From positions 1-43,706 of the forward strand of contig CAJTQO010000030.1 of NCBI GenBank assembly GCA_910578405.1: a stretch of 43,706 bases of DNA, in the 5' to 3' direction. A program made the position numbers and the translations under genes. Origin of the DNA: an uncultured Lachnospiraceae bacterium. GTDB taxonomy: Bacteria > Bacillota > Clostridia > Lachnospirales > Lachnospiraceae. Shown here in pieces: positions 6,874 to 14,819 of this stretch (positions are counted from its first letter, which is position 1; every line of letters starts with the position of its first letter). The notes beneath the pieces are model-generated. The model was not told the origin of the DNA. It did no database searches and saw only the letters and a list, made by a program, of their open reading frames with translations.

Positions 6874-7995
6874 ATGAGAGAAATGGATAGAGTGATTAAG
6901 CCGACACAGCCAGTTATGCCGGATATGGATAAATACATAAAGGAAATAGGCGCTATTTGGGACACAGGAATTATGACAAATAATGGAGATAAGGTAAACC
7001 GGCTGCGGGAAATGCTGGCAGACTATATGGGGTGCAGAAACATTGACTTATTTGTAAACGGGCATTCCGCATTGCAGATAGCCATTCAAGCATTGCAGTT
7101 GGAAGGAGAGGCGATAACATCCCCATTTACATTTGTATCAACAACCAATGCTATCATACAGAACGGGCTTACGCCGGTGTTCGGTGATATAGATGACACT
7201 TATAATCTTTCAGTGGAATCCATAGAGGAATTAGTAACAGACAGGACAAGCGCTATTATAACCCCCCATATATTTGGAATTCCGTGTAACGTAGAAGGGA
7301 TAGAAGAAGTAGCGGTAAAACATAATCTGAAGGTAATTTATGATGGGGCGCAGGCATTCGGGACAAAGATAAGGGGAAAATCAATCGGCTGTTTCGGAGA
7401 TGTTACGATGTTTAGCTTTCATGCCATTAAGATTTTTAATTCCATAGAGGGCGGGATGCTTTCATATAAGAATATGAAACTCCAAAGAACATTCGAGTTG
7501 TACCGTAACTTTGGGATATCATATGGGGAAATGGGAACTGATGTAGAAGTGGTAGGCATGAATGCCAAAATGAATGAATTCCAGGCGGCTATGGGAATTG
7601 TGAACTTGCCTGGTCTGGATGATGAGATAAAGAAAAGGAAGGGACTGGCGGAAGCTTATTGTGAGTGCCTGAAAGATGTGACGGGAGTTCAAACTTATCC
7701 TTATGATGCAGATATTGATTATAATTATGCCTATTTCCCAGTAAGAATAACAAAAGATTACGGGATTTCAAGAGATGAATTGTGGTTAAGGCTGAAAGAA
7801 AAAGGGATTGGGACACGCAAGCTGTATGACAAACTGACATGTGATTATAGCTGTTATCAGGGGACAGAGTACCGGAGAAATTCCCAATATGCAGACAAAA
7901 TAAAAGGTATGGCATTGGATTTGCCTATTTATGGAACCCTGTCAGAAACAGATGTGGCTTATATATGTAATGAAATGAAAACATTAGGAGCATAA
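6874..7995 (+). CDS. DegT/DnrJ/EryC1-family sugar aminotransferase
   Basis: PLP-dependent aminotransferase that converts a keto-sugar nucleotide to an amino sugar. The internal aldimine Lys lies in MFSFHAIKIFNSIEGG, the PLP-binding Asp in YDGAQAFG, and the substrate end shows MNAKMNEFQAA. The SFHAxK context is like that of 3-keto-sugar aminotransferases such as FdtB/QdtB. Length 373 aa is standard. It is one of three DegT-family enzymes in the island, the others being at 29237 and 32038, which suggests at least three amino sugars or steps. The preceding radical SAM enzyme may supply its keto substrate (inference). Start chosen at the first ATG; ATG 6883 is also possible. Confidence 0.88.
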   Translation: MREMDRVIKPTQPVMPDMDKYIKEIGAIWDTGIMTNNGDKVNRLREMLADYMGCRNIDLFVNGHSALQIAIQALQLEGEAITSPFTFVSTTNAIIQNGLTPVFGDIDDTYNLSVESIEELVTDRTSAIITPHIFGIPCNVEGIEEVAVKHNLKVIYDGAQAFGTKIRGKSIGCFGDVTMFSFHAIKIFNSIEGGMLSYKNMKLQRTFELYRNFGISYGEMGTDVEVVGMNAKMNEFQAAMGIVNLPGLDDEIKKRKGLAEAYCECLKDVTGVQTYPYDADIDYNYAYFPVRITKDYGISRDELWLRLKEKGIGTRKLYDKLTCDYSCYQGTEYRRNSQYADKIKGMALDLPIYGTLSETDVAYICNEMKTLGA

Positions 7996-8014
7996 GGATT
8001 AAAGTCGTGCAGAA

Positions 8015-9118
8015 ATGGAAGGAAAAATGAGAGAAATAGATTTTGGCTCTATAGGGAAGGAAGTTTGTGGGAAACAAAACATCATATATGGAGCCGGATA
8101 TAATGGGAAGGCTCTATATGGTCTGTTGTATGATAAGAGTGTATCTGTGGAGGCGTTTTATGATGATGATAGAAGCAGATGGGGGGATTTATGCTGTGGC
8201 AGAAAAATTCTTTCCGAAAGCGAACTGTTATCCATGGATAGAAAAGATACAAATATATTTATTTCAAGTATGTATGTTGGCCAGATAGCTGCAAAGGTAC
8301 AGAAGATGGGTTTCCTAAATGTGTTTGTGGCCTTGGATATATTGTTAAAAAAGGATACGGATTATTTTCAATTTCGGAAATATGGCAGTGATACAAACTA
8401 CATTGACAGGCTGAATTGTTTAGTGGAGGCGAGTTGTGATAAACAGACAAAAAGCTATTTTGAATTGATTAAGAAAACAGTTCTGCATGGAAAAGCGCTA
8501 CGGGATATCATGGATTTGTATTGCGGTGAGAAACAATATTTTCTGAATTGCTTTAAAGGAAAGTTGAACGGGATTAATTTTCTGGATGCAGGCGCATATA
8601 CCGGCGATACGGTGAGGGAGATTTTGGAAGAGGGAATCTATCCGGCAGGAGTATATTGTTTTGAGGCAGATTATGATAATTACAGCAAACTGAAAGTTTT
8701 CAAGGACAAAGAGGGCGGAAGGATGAATCTAGTCTGTGAAAATTATGCTCTGTGGGATTGCCGCACCAGACTTGGAATGAAGTTGTCGAATTATAATGCC
8801 AGGGTGGATTTAGAATGCAGGGAGACGTCAGTGGAAACAGTGACGATAGATGATTATTTTCGGGATATAAAAGTAGGATTTATAAAAATGGATATTGAGG
8901 GCGCTGAAAGGAAAGCGTTGGCTGGCGGGATGAAGACGATAGAGCGTGACAGGCCGATTCTTGCAGTTTCCATTTACCATGGACTGGATGATATGGTAGA
9001 GATACCGGAAATGTTGATGGGCAGGCTGGAGGATTATTCGTTTATTGTGCGCCACCATTCTTATACCTATTCGGAAACGATTTTGTATGGGGCTCCAAAG
9101 GAATTGGGTATATTTTAG
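8015..9118 (+). CDS. FkbM-family methyltransferase with N-terminal Rossmann-like domain
   Basis: Residues about 1-110 form a small nucleotide-binding-like domain beginning with NIIYGAGYNGKAL, of the kind shared by many proteins in this island. Residues about 185-360 are an FkbM methyltransferase: SAM motif NFLDAGAYTGDTVRE, acidic FEADYDN, and the FIKMDIEGAERKAL signature. FkbM enzymes O-methylate sugars or polyketides. The gene follows the aminotransferase by 20 bp and precedes an acetyltransferase, consistent with decoration of the same sugar. The start could be ATG 8015 or 8027; the latter has a GGAAGGA sequence close upstream. Confidence in the methyltransferase class is high, and in the substrate low. 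Confidence 0.85.
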   Translation: MEGKMREIDFGSIGKEVCGKQNIIYGAGYNGKALYGLLYDKSVSVEAFYDDDRSRWGDLCCGRKILSESELLSMDRKDTNIFISSMYVGQIAAKVQKMGFLNVFVALDILLKKDTDYFQFRKYGSDTNYIDRLNCLVEASCDKQTKSYFELIKKTVLHGKALRDIMDLYCGEKQYFLNCFKGKLNGINFLDAGAYTGDTVREILEEGIYPAGVYCFEADYDNYSKLKVFKDKEGGRMNLVCENYALWDCRTRLGMKLSNYNARVDLECRETSVETVTIDDYFRDIKVGFIKMDIEGAERKALAGGMKTIERDRPILAVSIYHGLDDMVEIPEMLMGRLEDYSFIVRHHSYTYSETILYGAPKELGIF

Positions 9119-9144
9119 GGAAGAAGATAAAATGGGGAGGGCAG

Positions 9145-9717
9145 ATGGACAGTTATTTGTCGGAAAAAGAATTAAAGGAAATGCCTTTTAAAAAAATAGG
9201 AAAGGAAGTCAAAATCAGCAGGAGAGCTGTATTCTATTTTGTGGAAAACATTGAGATAGGAAATCATGTAAGAATTGATGATTTTGCATTTCTGAGTGGT
9301 GGAGGCGGGATACGGATTGGGGATTATGTACATATAGCGGCATACAGCGCTTTGTATGGGAAATTTGGGATTGATATCGGAAATTATGTCAATATCAGCA
9401 GCCGGGTAAGCATTTATTCTACCAGCGATGATTATTCAGGAGAATATATGACAGGGCCGATGGTAGAAGAACAGTATATTCATGACATTGGTAAAAAAGT
9501 GGTTATAGGAGAACATGTAATTGTTGGGACGGGAAGCGTTCTGTTACCGGGGGCTTTGTTGCATCAGGGAGTGGCAGTGGGAGCAATGAGTCTGGTCAAG
9601 CAGGAATTGCAGCCATTTAAGATATATGCAGGCATACCAGCCAGATATATAAAAGAAAGAGAACAGGGGATGGTGGAGAAGGAACAGGAAATGAAAGTTT
9701 GGAGCCTTAATGATTGA
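9145..9717 (+). CDS. Hexapeptide-repeat acetyltransferase
   Basis: Left-handed beta-helix O- or N-acetyltransferase of the WbbJ/Maa type, 190 aa. The hexapeptide repeats run from about residue 35 to 150 (IGNHVRIDD, IGDYVHIAA, IGNYVNISS, IGEHVIVGTG). The C-terminal GIPARYIKER is the usual end of the family. The start ATG follows GGGGAGG at 9134-9140. It would acetylate a sugar or sugar nucleotide with acetyl-CoA in the cytoplasm. The tail is a charged extension (residues 172-190). Confidence 0.85.
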   Translation: MDSYLSEKELKEMPFKKIGKEVKISRRAVFYFVENIEIGNHVRIDDFAFLSGGGGIRIGDYVHIAAYSALYGKFGIDIGNYVNISSRVSIYSTSDDYSGEYMTGPMVEEQYIHDIGKKVVIGEHVIVGTGSVLLPGALLHQGVAVGAMSLVKQELQPFKIYAGIPARYIKEREQGMVEKEQEMKVWSLND

Positions 9718-9757
9718 ATAAAAGCTTGTGCTGGATGATGCAGATAAGGAGTGGAAA

Positions 9758-10399
9758 ATGATTGAGAAGCTAAGAAAAGAAGTCAGCAATGTTCAACTAT
9801 GGGATATTACAATTGAATTTCTTAGCAAGTTTTATGAACAAGAGGAAAATAGAGATAAAATTTTAATGGTATATAAGGACAGAGATTATTATACAAATCT
9901 TTCCTATGAAGAAGTTATGAAAATCAGCGAAGAAAAGGAACTGGTATATCTTTTGGAATATCTGTATAAAAGAAAAAATGTCAAAGATAATGAAGATGAG
10001 TTTAGAAGTGCGGAAAAAGTATTGGAAGGAAGTCCGGATATTCATTATGTGTTGGCAGAATCCGAAAGCAAACAGAATAGAGAAAGTCTGGATTTTTATT
10101 CGGATATAGTATTAGTGGAAGGATACTACCGAAAGAGTCTGGTTGCATTGAGAAGGATTTTAAAAGAAGAAGGTGTGCATACCTACTTAGTCAGTATACC
10201 TAAAGCAAGTGATATAAAGGAAGAAGCACAGCATAGTGAATGGAAATTTGGATTTTTGTCGCAGAAAATAAACTGGACAGAGGCAAGGAAAGAAAAAATA
10301 AAACAATATTTAAATAAATTTACGGAGCTTGGATATGAACAGGCAAAAGACGAGATGCTTTCAGGGCACAAATGCACAAAACCCTACGGGGGGGGGTAA
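9758..10399 (+). pseudogene. N-terminal part of a protein split at a G9 tract (off-phase)
   Basis: The frame starts at ATG 9758 after AAGGAG (9746-9751). It stops at 10397-10399, directly after a run of nine G (10388-10396). Adding one G, or removing two, joins it in frame to the following 10372-11802 frame and gives one protein of about 681 aa. The downstream part has no good ribosome binding site of its own, which supports a single gene. The 213-residue N-terminal portion is charged and helical early, then has an FYSDIVLVEGYYRKSLVALRR segment; I do not recognise its family. As read it would be a truncated product. Either it is a phase-variable gene caught in the off state, or the tract length was miscalled. 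Confidence 0.7.
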
Positions 10400-11802
10400 A
10401 ATCAATTTTTCTTGTCGGACCATGCATTGTTGGAGGATGGGAAGCATTTTCAGGGGAATCTCTTAAAGAGGTTTTATCTGAAAAACTGACAGAAATGGGA
10501 CTGGATTATAATGTAATAGATGTTATCATTGCACAATATCCAGATTCAAATATAAGGTATGTTTTAGAATATGATATCAGGAAGAATGATATTGTATTGT
10601 TTATAGATGATGTTATTGATTCAAAAGAGGCAGATATCAATCTTAGTTATATATATAACAATTATAAGGGAGATAAGTGGCTGTATTCAGATAGGCCGAT
10701 TCATACAACGTATACAGGAAATATTCTGATTGCGGATGAGATAGTAAAGAGGATTGTGGGGCCGGTATTTGCCAATTCAGTAAAAGAAAATGACTATGTT
10801 GGTTTACATAAAGGGGAGAAGCAATTAACTTATGAAGAAGATATTGCATTAAAACAGTATATAAACGGGATAAAGAAATATAGAGGGAAGAGGGATTTAG
10901 GTATCGGAGCCTGTGTGGTAACTTGTAATCCTTTTACTAAAGGGCATTTTCATTTGATAGATTATGCAAGCAGACAAGTTAATTTTTTATATGTGTTTGT
11001 AGTGGAAGAGGAGGCGGTTTTTTTCCCGTTTGAAGACAGGATAGAGATGGTACGCAGAGGATTAAGCGGACTTGGAAATGTATTGGTCTGCCCAAGCGGT
11101 AAATTTATTATTTCAAGGTCAACTTTCAAGAACTATTTTGAAAAGGAAGTATGTAGAGATGCCATGATTGATGCATCAAAAGATACAATGATTTTCAGGA
11201 AATATATTGCTCCTGCATTGGGGATATCTAAAAGGTTTATAGGGGAGGAACCCCAGGATAATATAACAAGCCAGTATAATAAACTGTTGAAAAAAGATTT
11301 GAATAACGTTATGGAAGTTATAGAAATACCCCGTTTGGAAGCGGAGGGAGAAGTTATTTCAGCCAGCAGGGTAAGAAAATATTTTCTAAAAAATAATTGG
11401 GATGAAATAGGTAAATTAGCGCCCCAATCAACCAAGAAATATTTACAGGCAAATAAGAGAAAAATCATAGATTTAAAAAATAGAAAGGGGCTTGATGAAA
11501 TCATAGAATTTATTTGCGAACACAATAAAGTAGTAATATGTGGCCTGGGAGAAGACGGAAGAAAAATAGTACAGCGGTTAGAGGAAACATTAGATGAAAA
11601 GGAAATGCAAAAGCTGGAATTTTATGATGAAAAATCAGCGGGGGAAGTGTATAGGGATAAGATGGTTATGGACTTTGAACAACTTGTGAATCGAAGAAGA
11701 GATGATTATCTGCTGATTACAACAAGTAAATTTAAAAAGGATATCTTTTATTTATTGAGACGGCGGGGTGTGGATGCAGAGCATATTTTGGTTGCTGAAT
11801 AA
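10372..11802 (+). CDS. CitC-like nucleotidylyltransferase with C-terminal Rossmann-like domain (separated by G9 tract)
   Basis: After an N-terminal segment SIFLVGPCIVGGWE (residues about 11-25), residues about 180-340 match the catalytic domain of citrate lyase ligase: a cytidylyltransferase-fold motif in CNPFTKGHFHLIDYA, FPFEDRIEMVRRGL, the ISRSTFKNYF segment, KRFIGEEP and EGEVISASRVRKYF. CitC adenylates acetate to load citrate lyase; no citrate lyase subunits are here, so the domain probably activates another acid or phosphosugar for the glycan. Residues about 385-475 form a GLGEDG-type nucleotide-binding module like those in neighbouring proteins. Its first codons overlap the upstream half and lie across the G9 tract; it most likely is the C-terminal two-thirds of one 681-aa protein starting at 9758. 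Confidence 0.7.
   Translation: MHKTLRGGVKSIFLVGPCIVGGWEAFSGESLKEVLSEKLTEMGLDYNVIDVIIAQYPDSNIRYVLEYDIRKNDIVLFIDDVIDSKEADINLSYIYNNYKGDKWLYSDRPIHTTYTGNILIADEIVKRIVGPVFANSVKENDYVGLHKGEKQLTYEEDIALKQYINGIKKYRGKRDLGIGACVVTCNPFTKGHFHLIDYASRQVNFLYVFVVEEEAVFFPFEDRIEMVRRGLSGLGNVLVCPSGKFIISRSTFKNYFEKEVCRDAMIDASKDTMIFRKYIAPALGISKRFIGEEPQDNITSQYNKLLKKDLNNVMEVIEIPRLEAEGEVISASRVRKYFLKNNWDEIGKLAPQSTKKYLQANKRKIIDLKNRKGLDEIIEFICEHNKVVICGLGEDGRKIVQRLEETLDEKEMQKLEFYDEKSAGEVYRDKMVMDFEQLVNRRRDDYLLITTSKFKKDIFYLLRRRGVDAEHILVAE
10388..10396 (+). repeat. Homopolymeric G9 tract, candidate phase-variation switch
   Basis: Nine consecutive G lie at the junction of two frames that would be one gene with G10 or G7. Slipped-strand mispairing at such tracts is the known switch for many Campylobacter surface glycan genes. 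By eye, the only other run longer than six G is the G8 tract at 17444-17451, also at a frame break. Confidence 0.7.
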
Positions 11803-11832
11803 TTGGTTGCAAAAGGAATAAGGGAAACAAAA

Positions 11833-13407
11833 ATGTATGATAGCAATTTTATCAGGAACATACTGAAAGAGTATATTGATAAAAAGATAGATAAGTTTGT
11901 CATTTATCCGTATGGCGTAAATGGGACAAATGCTAAAAATGTTTTAAACAATTATTTTGATTTAGAACCGCAGTTTATTGTAGATAATATGTATGCCAAA
12001 TATCATTCCAAGATTATTGATATAGATGAATTACGAAATGTTTATCGAAAGGATATGTATATTATTCTCACAGTAGAGGATTTTTCCAAGAATGCGGAAC
12101 GGTTAAAAGAACTTTCAGGGTTTATTCCTGCAGAGAATATTATTAATCTTCGGAATATGGATAACGGGAAGAGGGAAGAAGAAAAGGCAGAAGAAAACCT
12201 TATGATGGGAAAATTGATTCCCTGGCTGGAATTGACACAGCAAAATAAACCGTTTCGCAACCGAAAAATAAATGTTGTATTTCATATTGGCGCAGCGGCA
12301 GAACATTGGAGTTCGACGAAACCGTTGTATGACCTCTTTTGTAAAGATAATAAATACAATGTGATGGTTGTGCCGTTGGATTCGCCGCGTTTTGAGGAAG
12401 ACAAAAAACGCATCAGGAAAGATGGGGTTCAGAGTATAAAAGAGGTGGAATTTCCGGAAGATATAGAGCCTGATATTGTAATCGCCAGTGGTTTTGGATT
12501 CCAGGAGCCATATACGTTTTCTACAGCCAAAATTATTGGAAGAGCTAAAATTATTATAGGAATCTTTGACAGATTGATAGATTTTGATATAGGAGGGGGA
12601 GTAACAGAAAGGTATTATGCTCATTTTGGAAGGAATGGAAGAATAAAATATTGCGATTATTATATTGCAGATACATCTCTATACAGGCAGTTAGTGAAAG
12701 ATACGGATGAAAGACGCAGAAGTAAATTGGTTGAAATGGGACATACCAAATTTGACAAAGTTTTTCTTTCAACCCGGGAGAAGAATTACCCGCCAGGATG
12801 GGAAAAGCTGAAGGGAAGAAAAGTAATTTTATGGGCGCCGGTTCATGGTGTATATGATAGAAAAATCCAATGGTGGTATACTCTGGATTTATATGCTGGA
12901 AGCATATTAAAGTATGCAATGGAGCATAAGGAAGCAGGGTTGGTAGTCCGCCTGCAGAATATACTGATTTGGGAATTGATTGAGCAGGGTTTCTGGAGCT
13001 ATAAAGAACTGCAGGCATTAAAGGATTTTTGCAGGGAATCTGAAAACATTGTTTTTGATGAAGAACCTTCCTATATTGCAGCGTATTCCGTTATGGACGG
13101 AGTAATAACAGATAATAGATGCTCTGTAGAGCATACAGCTTTACCCACGTTAAAGCCTATATGTATTACATATAGAAATGATATGGAGCTTGGGACTGAT
13201 ACACAGGAATTAAAAGAAATTCTTTATGAGGCGCGCAGCGGAGAAGATATCGAAAAATTTTATGAGATGATACTTCATGGAAGAGATCCTATGCGGGAGA
13301 ACAGAAAGGAAAATATGGGAAATTTTATAAAGAATTTCGATGGAAAAAATACACAGCGGATAAAAAACTTTATAGAGGACAGGTTCTATGAAAAATGCAC
13401 GAAATAA
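11833..13407 (+). CDS. TagB/CDP-glycerol glycerophosphotransferase-like GT-B enzyme
   Basis: The N-terminal 120 residues are a Rossmann-like module (FVIYPYGVNGTNAKNVL). Residues 150-520 resemble the glycerophosphotransferase/GT-B group: VFHIGAAAEHWSSTKPLYD, then SKLVEMGHTKFDKV, a VILWAPVHG strand-loop, and a C-terminal DGVITDNRCSVEHTALP segment where the nucleotide would bind. Members transfer glycerol phosphate or sugars to glycans; the substrate here is unknown. An in-frame TTG at 11803 abuts the previous stop, but ATG 11833 follows a purine-rich AAGGAATAAGGGA and is preferred. No membrane segments are visible. Possible roles include transfer of a phospho-linked decoration. Confidence 0.65.
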   Translation: MYDSNFIRNILKEYIDKKIDKFVIYPYGVNGTNAKNVLNNYFDLEPQFIVDNMYAKYHSKIIDIDELRNVYRKDMYIILTVEDFSKNAERLKELSGFIPAENIINLRNMDNGKREEEKAEENLMMGKLIPWLELTQQNKPFRNRKINVVFHIGAAAEHWSSTKPLYDLFCKDNKYNVMVVPLDSPRFEEDKKRIRKDGVQSIKEVEFPEDIEPDIVIASGFGFQEPYTFSTAKIIGRAKIIIGIFDRLIDFDIGGGVTERYYAHFGRNGRIKYCDYYIADTSLYRQLVKDTDERRRSKLVEMGHTKFDKVFLSTREKNYPPGWEKLKGRKVILWAPVHGVYDRKIQWWYTLDLYAGSILKYAMEHKEAGLVVRLQNILIWELIEQGFWSYKELQALKDFCRESENIVFDEEPSYIAAYSVMDGVITDNRCSVEHTALPTLKPICITYRNDMELGTDTQELKEILYEARSGEDIEKFYEMILHGRDPMRENRKENMGNFIKNFDGKNTQRIKNFIEDRFYEKCTK

Positions 13408-13483
13408 GCAGCGCTATTCGGACTGTCCGTTTTGACGGTTGATATGAAAAGAGTAGTGTATTGATAAAAGAGGGGGCAGAGGA

Positions 13484-14263
13484 ATGAAAGTAATTATATT
13501 AGCAGCGGGGCAGGGGACAAGACTGCGGCCGCTGACAGATGACAGACCCAAATGTATGGTAGAGGTTAATGGAAAAAGCATTATTGAACGGCAGTTGGAT
13601 ACGATAAGGAATTGTGGAGTCAGGGATGAGGATATCGCTATTGTAACAGGGTATTGCAGCGACGTATTGAGCAACAGGTTTAAAGATACGGCAATTTCTT
13701 TTGTCAGGAATGAGAAATTTGAAACCACTAATATGGTGTATTCCCTGATGTGTGCAGAAAAAGCAATGGAATCCGATTCAGATATTGTTGTTTCCTATGG
13801 TGATATTATTTATGATGAGACAGTTTTTCGAAAAGTTATGGATGCCGGGGATGAACTGTCCGTTATTGTGGATGACGATTGGTATGAATATTGGTCGCAA
13901 CGGAATGAAAATCCATTGGATGATGCAGAAACGTTAATGTTTGATTCGGATGATTATTTGACAGAGATCGGACAGAGAACGAAGGAACTGGATAGGATAC
14001 AGTCCCAGTATATTGGATTAATGCGTTTTCGGGGAAAAGGGGTGGAAAAAGTTTTGGCTCTGAGCGCTGAGGCCAAAAGAAGGAGCGGACAGGGGGAACC
14101 GCTTTGGAAGACGGACAGGAGTTATTCCAGAATGTATATGACAGATTTGCTGCAGGGGATGATTGAAGAAGGCCATAAGCTGCGGGCAGTCCATATTAAT
14201 AGGGGATGGTATGAGATAGATGACGGGAATGATTTGAAAATAGCAGAGGCGGGAATCAAATAG
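13484..14263 (+). CDS. Cytidylyltransferase-type nucleotidyltransferase, candidate CTP:phosphoglutamine cytidylyltransferase
   Basis: A 259-aa nucleotidyltransferase with the N-terminal signature LAAGQGTRLRPLTDDRPKCM, typical of LicC/RmlA-like enzymes, then TTNMVYSLMCAEKAM and SYGDIIYD (metal-binding Asp) and a C-terminal RGWYEIDDGNDLKIAE. Alone this could make CDP-choline. With the next five genes it matches Cj1416 of Campylobacter jejuni, which joins CMP to L-glutamine phosphate on the way to O-methyl phosphoramidate. There is no choline kinase or LicD here, which argues against phosphocholine. It starts the cassette, 76 bp after the TagB-like gene and 15 bp before the kinase. Confidence 0.8.
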   Translation: MKVIILAAGQGTRLRPLTDDRPKCMVEVNGKSIIERQLDTIRNCGVRDEDIAIVTGYCSDVLSNRFKDTAISFVRNEKFETTNMVYSLMCAEKAMESDSDIVVSYGDIIYDETVFRKVMDAGDELSVIVDDDWYEYWSQRNENPLDDAETLMFDSDDYLTEIGQRTKELDRIQSQYIGLMRFRGKGVEKVLALSAEAKRRSGQGEPLWKTDRSYSRMYMTDLLQGMIEEGHKLRAVHINRGWYEIDDGNDLKIAEAGIK

Positions 14264-14278
14264 GATGGAGCAGGCAGT

Positions 14279-14794
14279 ATGAATGCAGTTTACTGGATAA
14301 CAGGACTTTCCGGTGCAGGGAAGACTACCATAGGAAAAATATTTTATGAAAAAATCAGAGAGAAGCATCCCAATACGGTGTTCCTTGACGGGGATATCCT
14401 GCGCAAAGTATTTGGGGATGATTTGGGATATACAAAGGAGGAGCGCAAAAAGTGCGCCATGAGGTATAGCAGGCTGTGCGATATGTTACAAAAACAGGGA
14501 ATAAATGTGATCTGCTGTACGATATCCATGTTCGACAGTGTGCGTGAATGGAACCGTGAGAACATCTGCGGTTATAGAGAAATTTATGTAAAAGCATCTA
14601 TGGATACTCTGAAAGCCAGGGATCAGAAAGGTCTTTACAGCGGAGTTACACAGGAAAAGCAGAAGGAAGCAGTAGGAATCCATATGGAAGCAGAGGAACC
14701 CAGAAATCCTGATTTGGTTTTGCAGAATGATGGGCTGCGTACGCCTGAAGAGCAGGCAGAAACAGTATTCCGGTATTTTCTGCATGATGAATAA
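14279..14794 (+). CDS. APS-kinase-like kinase, candidate cytidine diphosphoramidate kinase
   Basis: A 171-aa P-loop kinase of the CysC family: Walker A GLSGAGKTT (residues 9-17), FLDGDILRKVFGDDLGYTKEERK as in APS kinases (from about residue 35), and a C-terminal EAEEPRNPDLVLQND. In sulfate assimilation this enzyme phosphorylates the 3'-OH of APS, but no ATP sulfurylase, PAPS reductase or sulfotransferase is near. In Campylobacter jejuni the homologue Cj1415 instead phosphorylates the 3'-OH of cytidine diphosphoramidate. The flanking cytidylyltransferase and glutamine-kinase-like genes make that the likely role. Function within the cassette is by analogy, not proven. Confidence 0.8.
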   Translation: MNAVYWITGLSGAGKTTIGKIFYEKIREKHPNTVFLDGDILRKVFGDDLGYTKEERKKCAMRYSRLCDMLQKQGINVICCTISMFDSVREWNRENICGYREIYVKASMDTLKARDQKGLYSGVTQEKQKEAVGIHMEAEEPRNPDLVLQNDGLRTPEEQAETVFRYFLHDE

Positions 14795-14819
14795 TATGGG
14801 GCATGAAAAGAGAGAGAGT

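Noticed and set aside
13484..14263. Phosphocholine (LicC) or phosphonate cytidylyltransferase as the sole reading
   Set aside because: No choline kinase, LicD, PEP mutase or phosphonate gene is nearby, while the five following genes complete a phosphoramidate set.
14279..14794. Sulfate-assimilation APS kinase
   Set aside because: No ATP sulfurylase, PAPS reductase or sulfotransferase is present, and the context is the cytidylyltransferase and glutamine-kinase-like genes.
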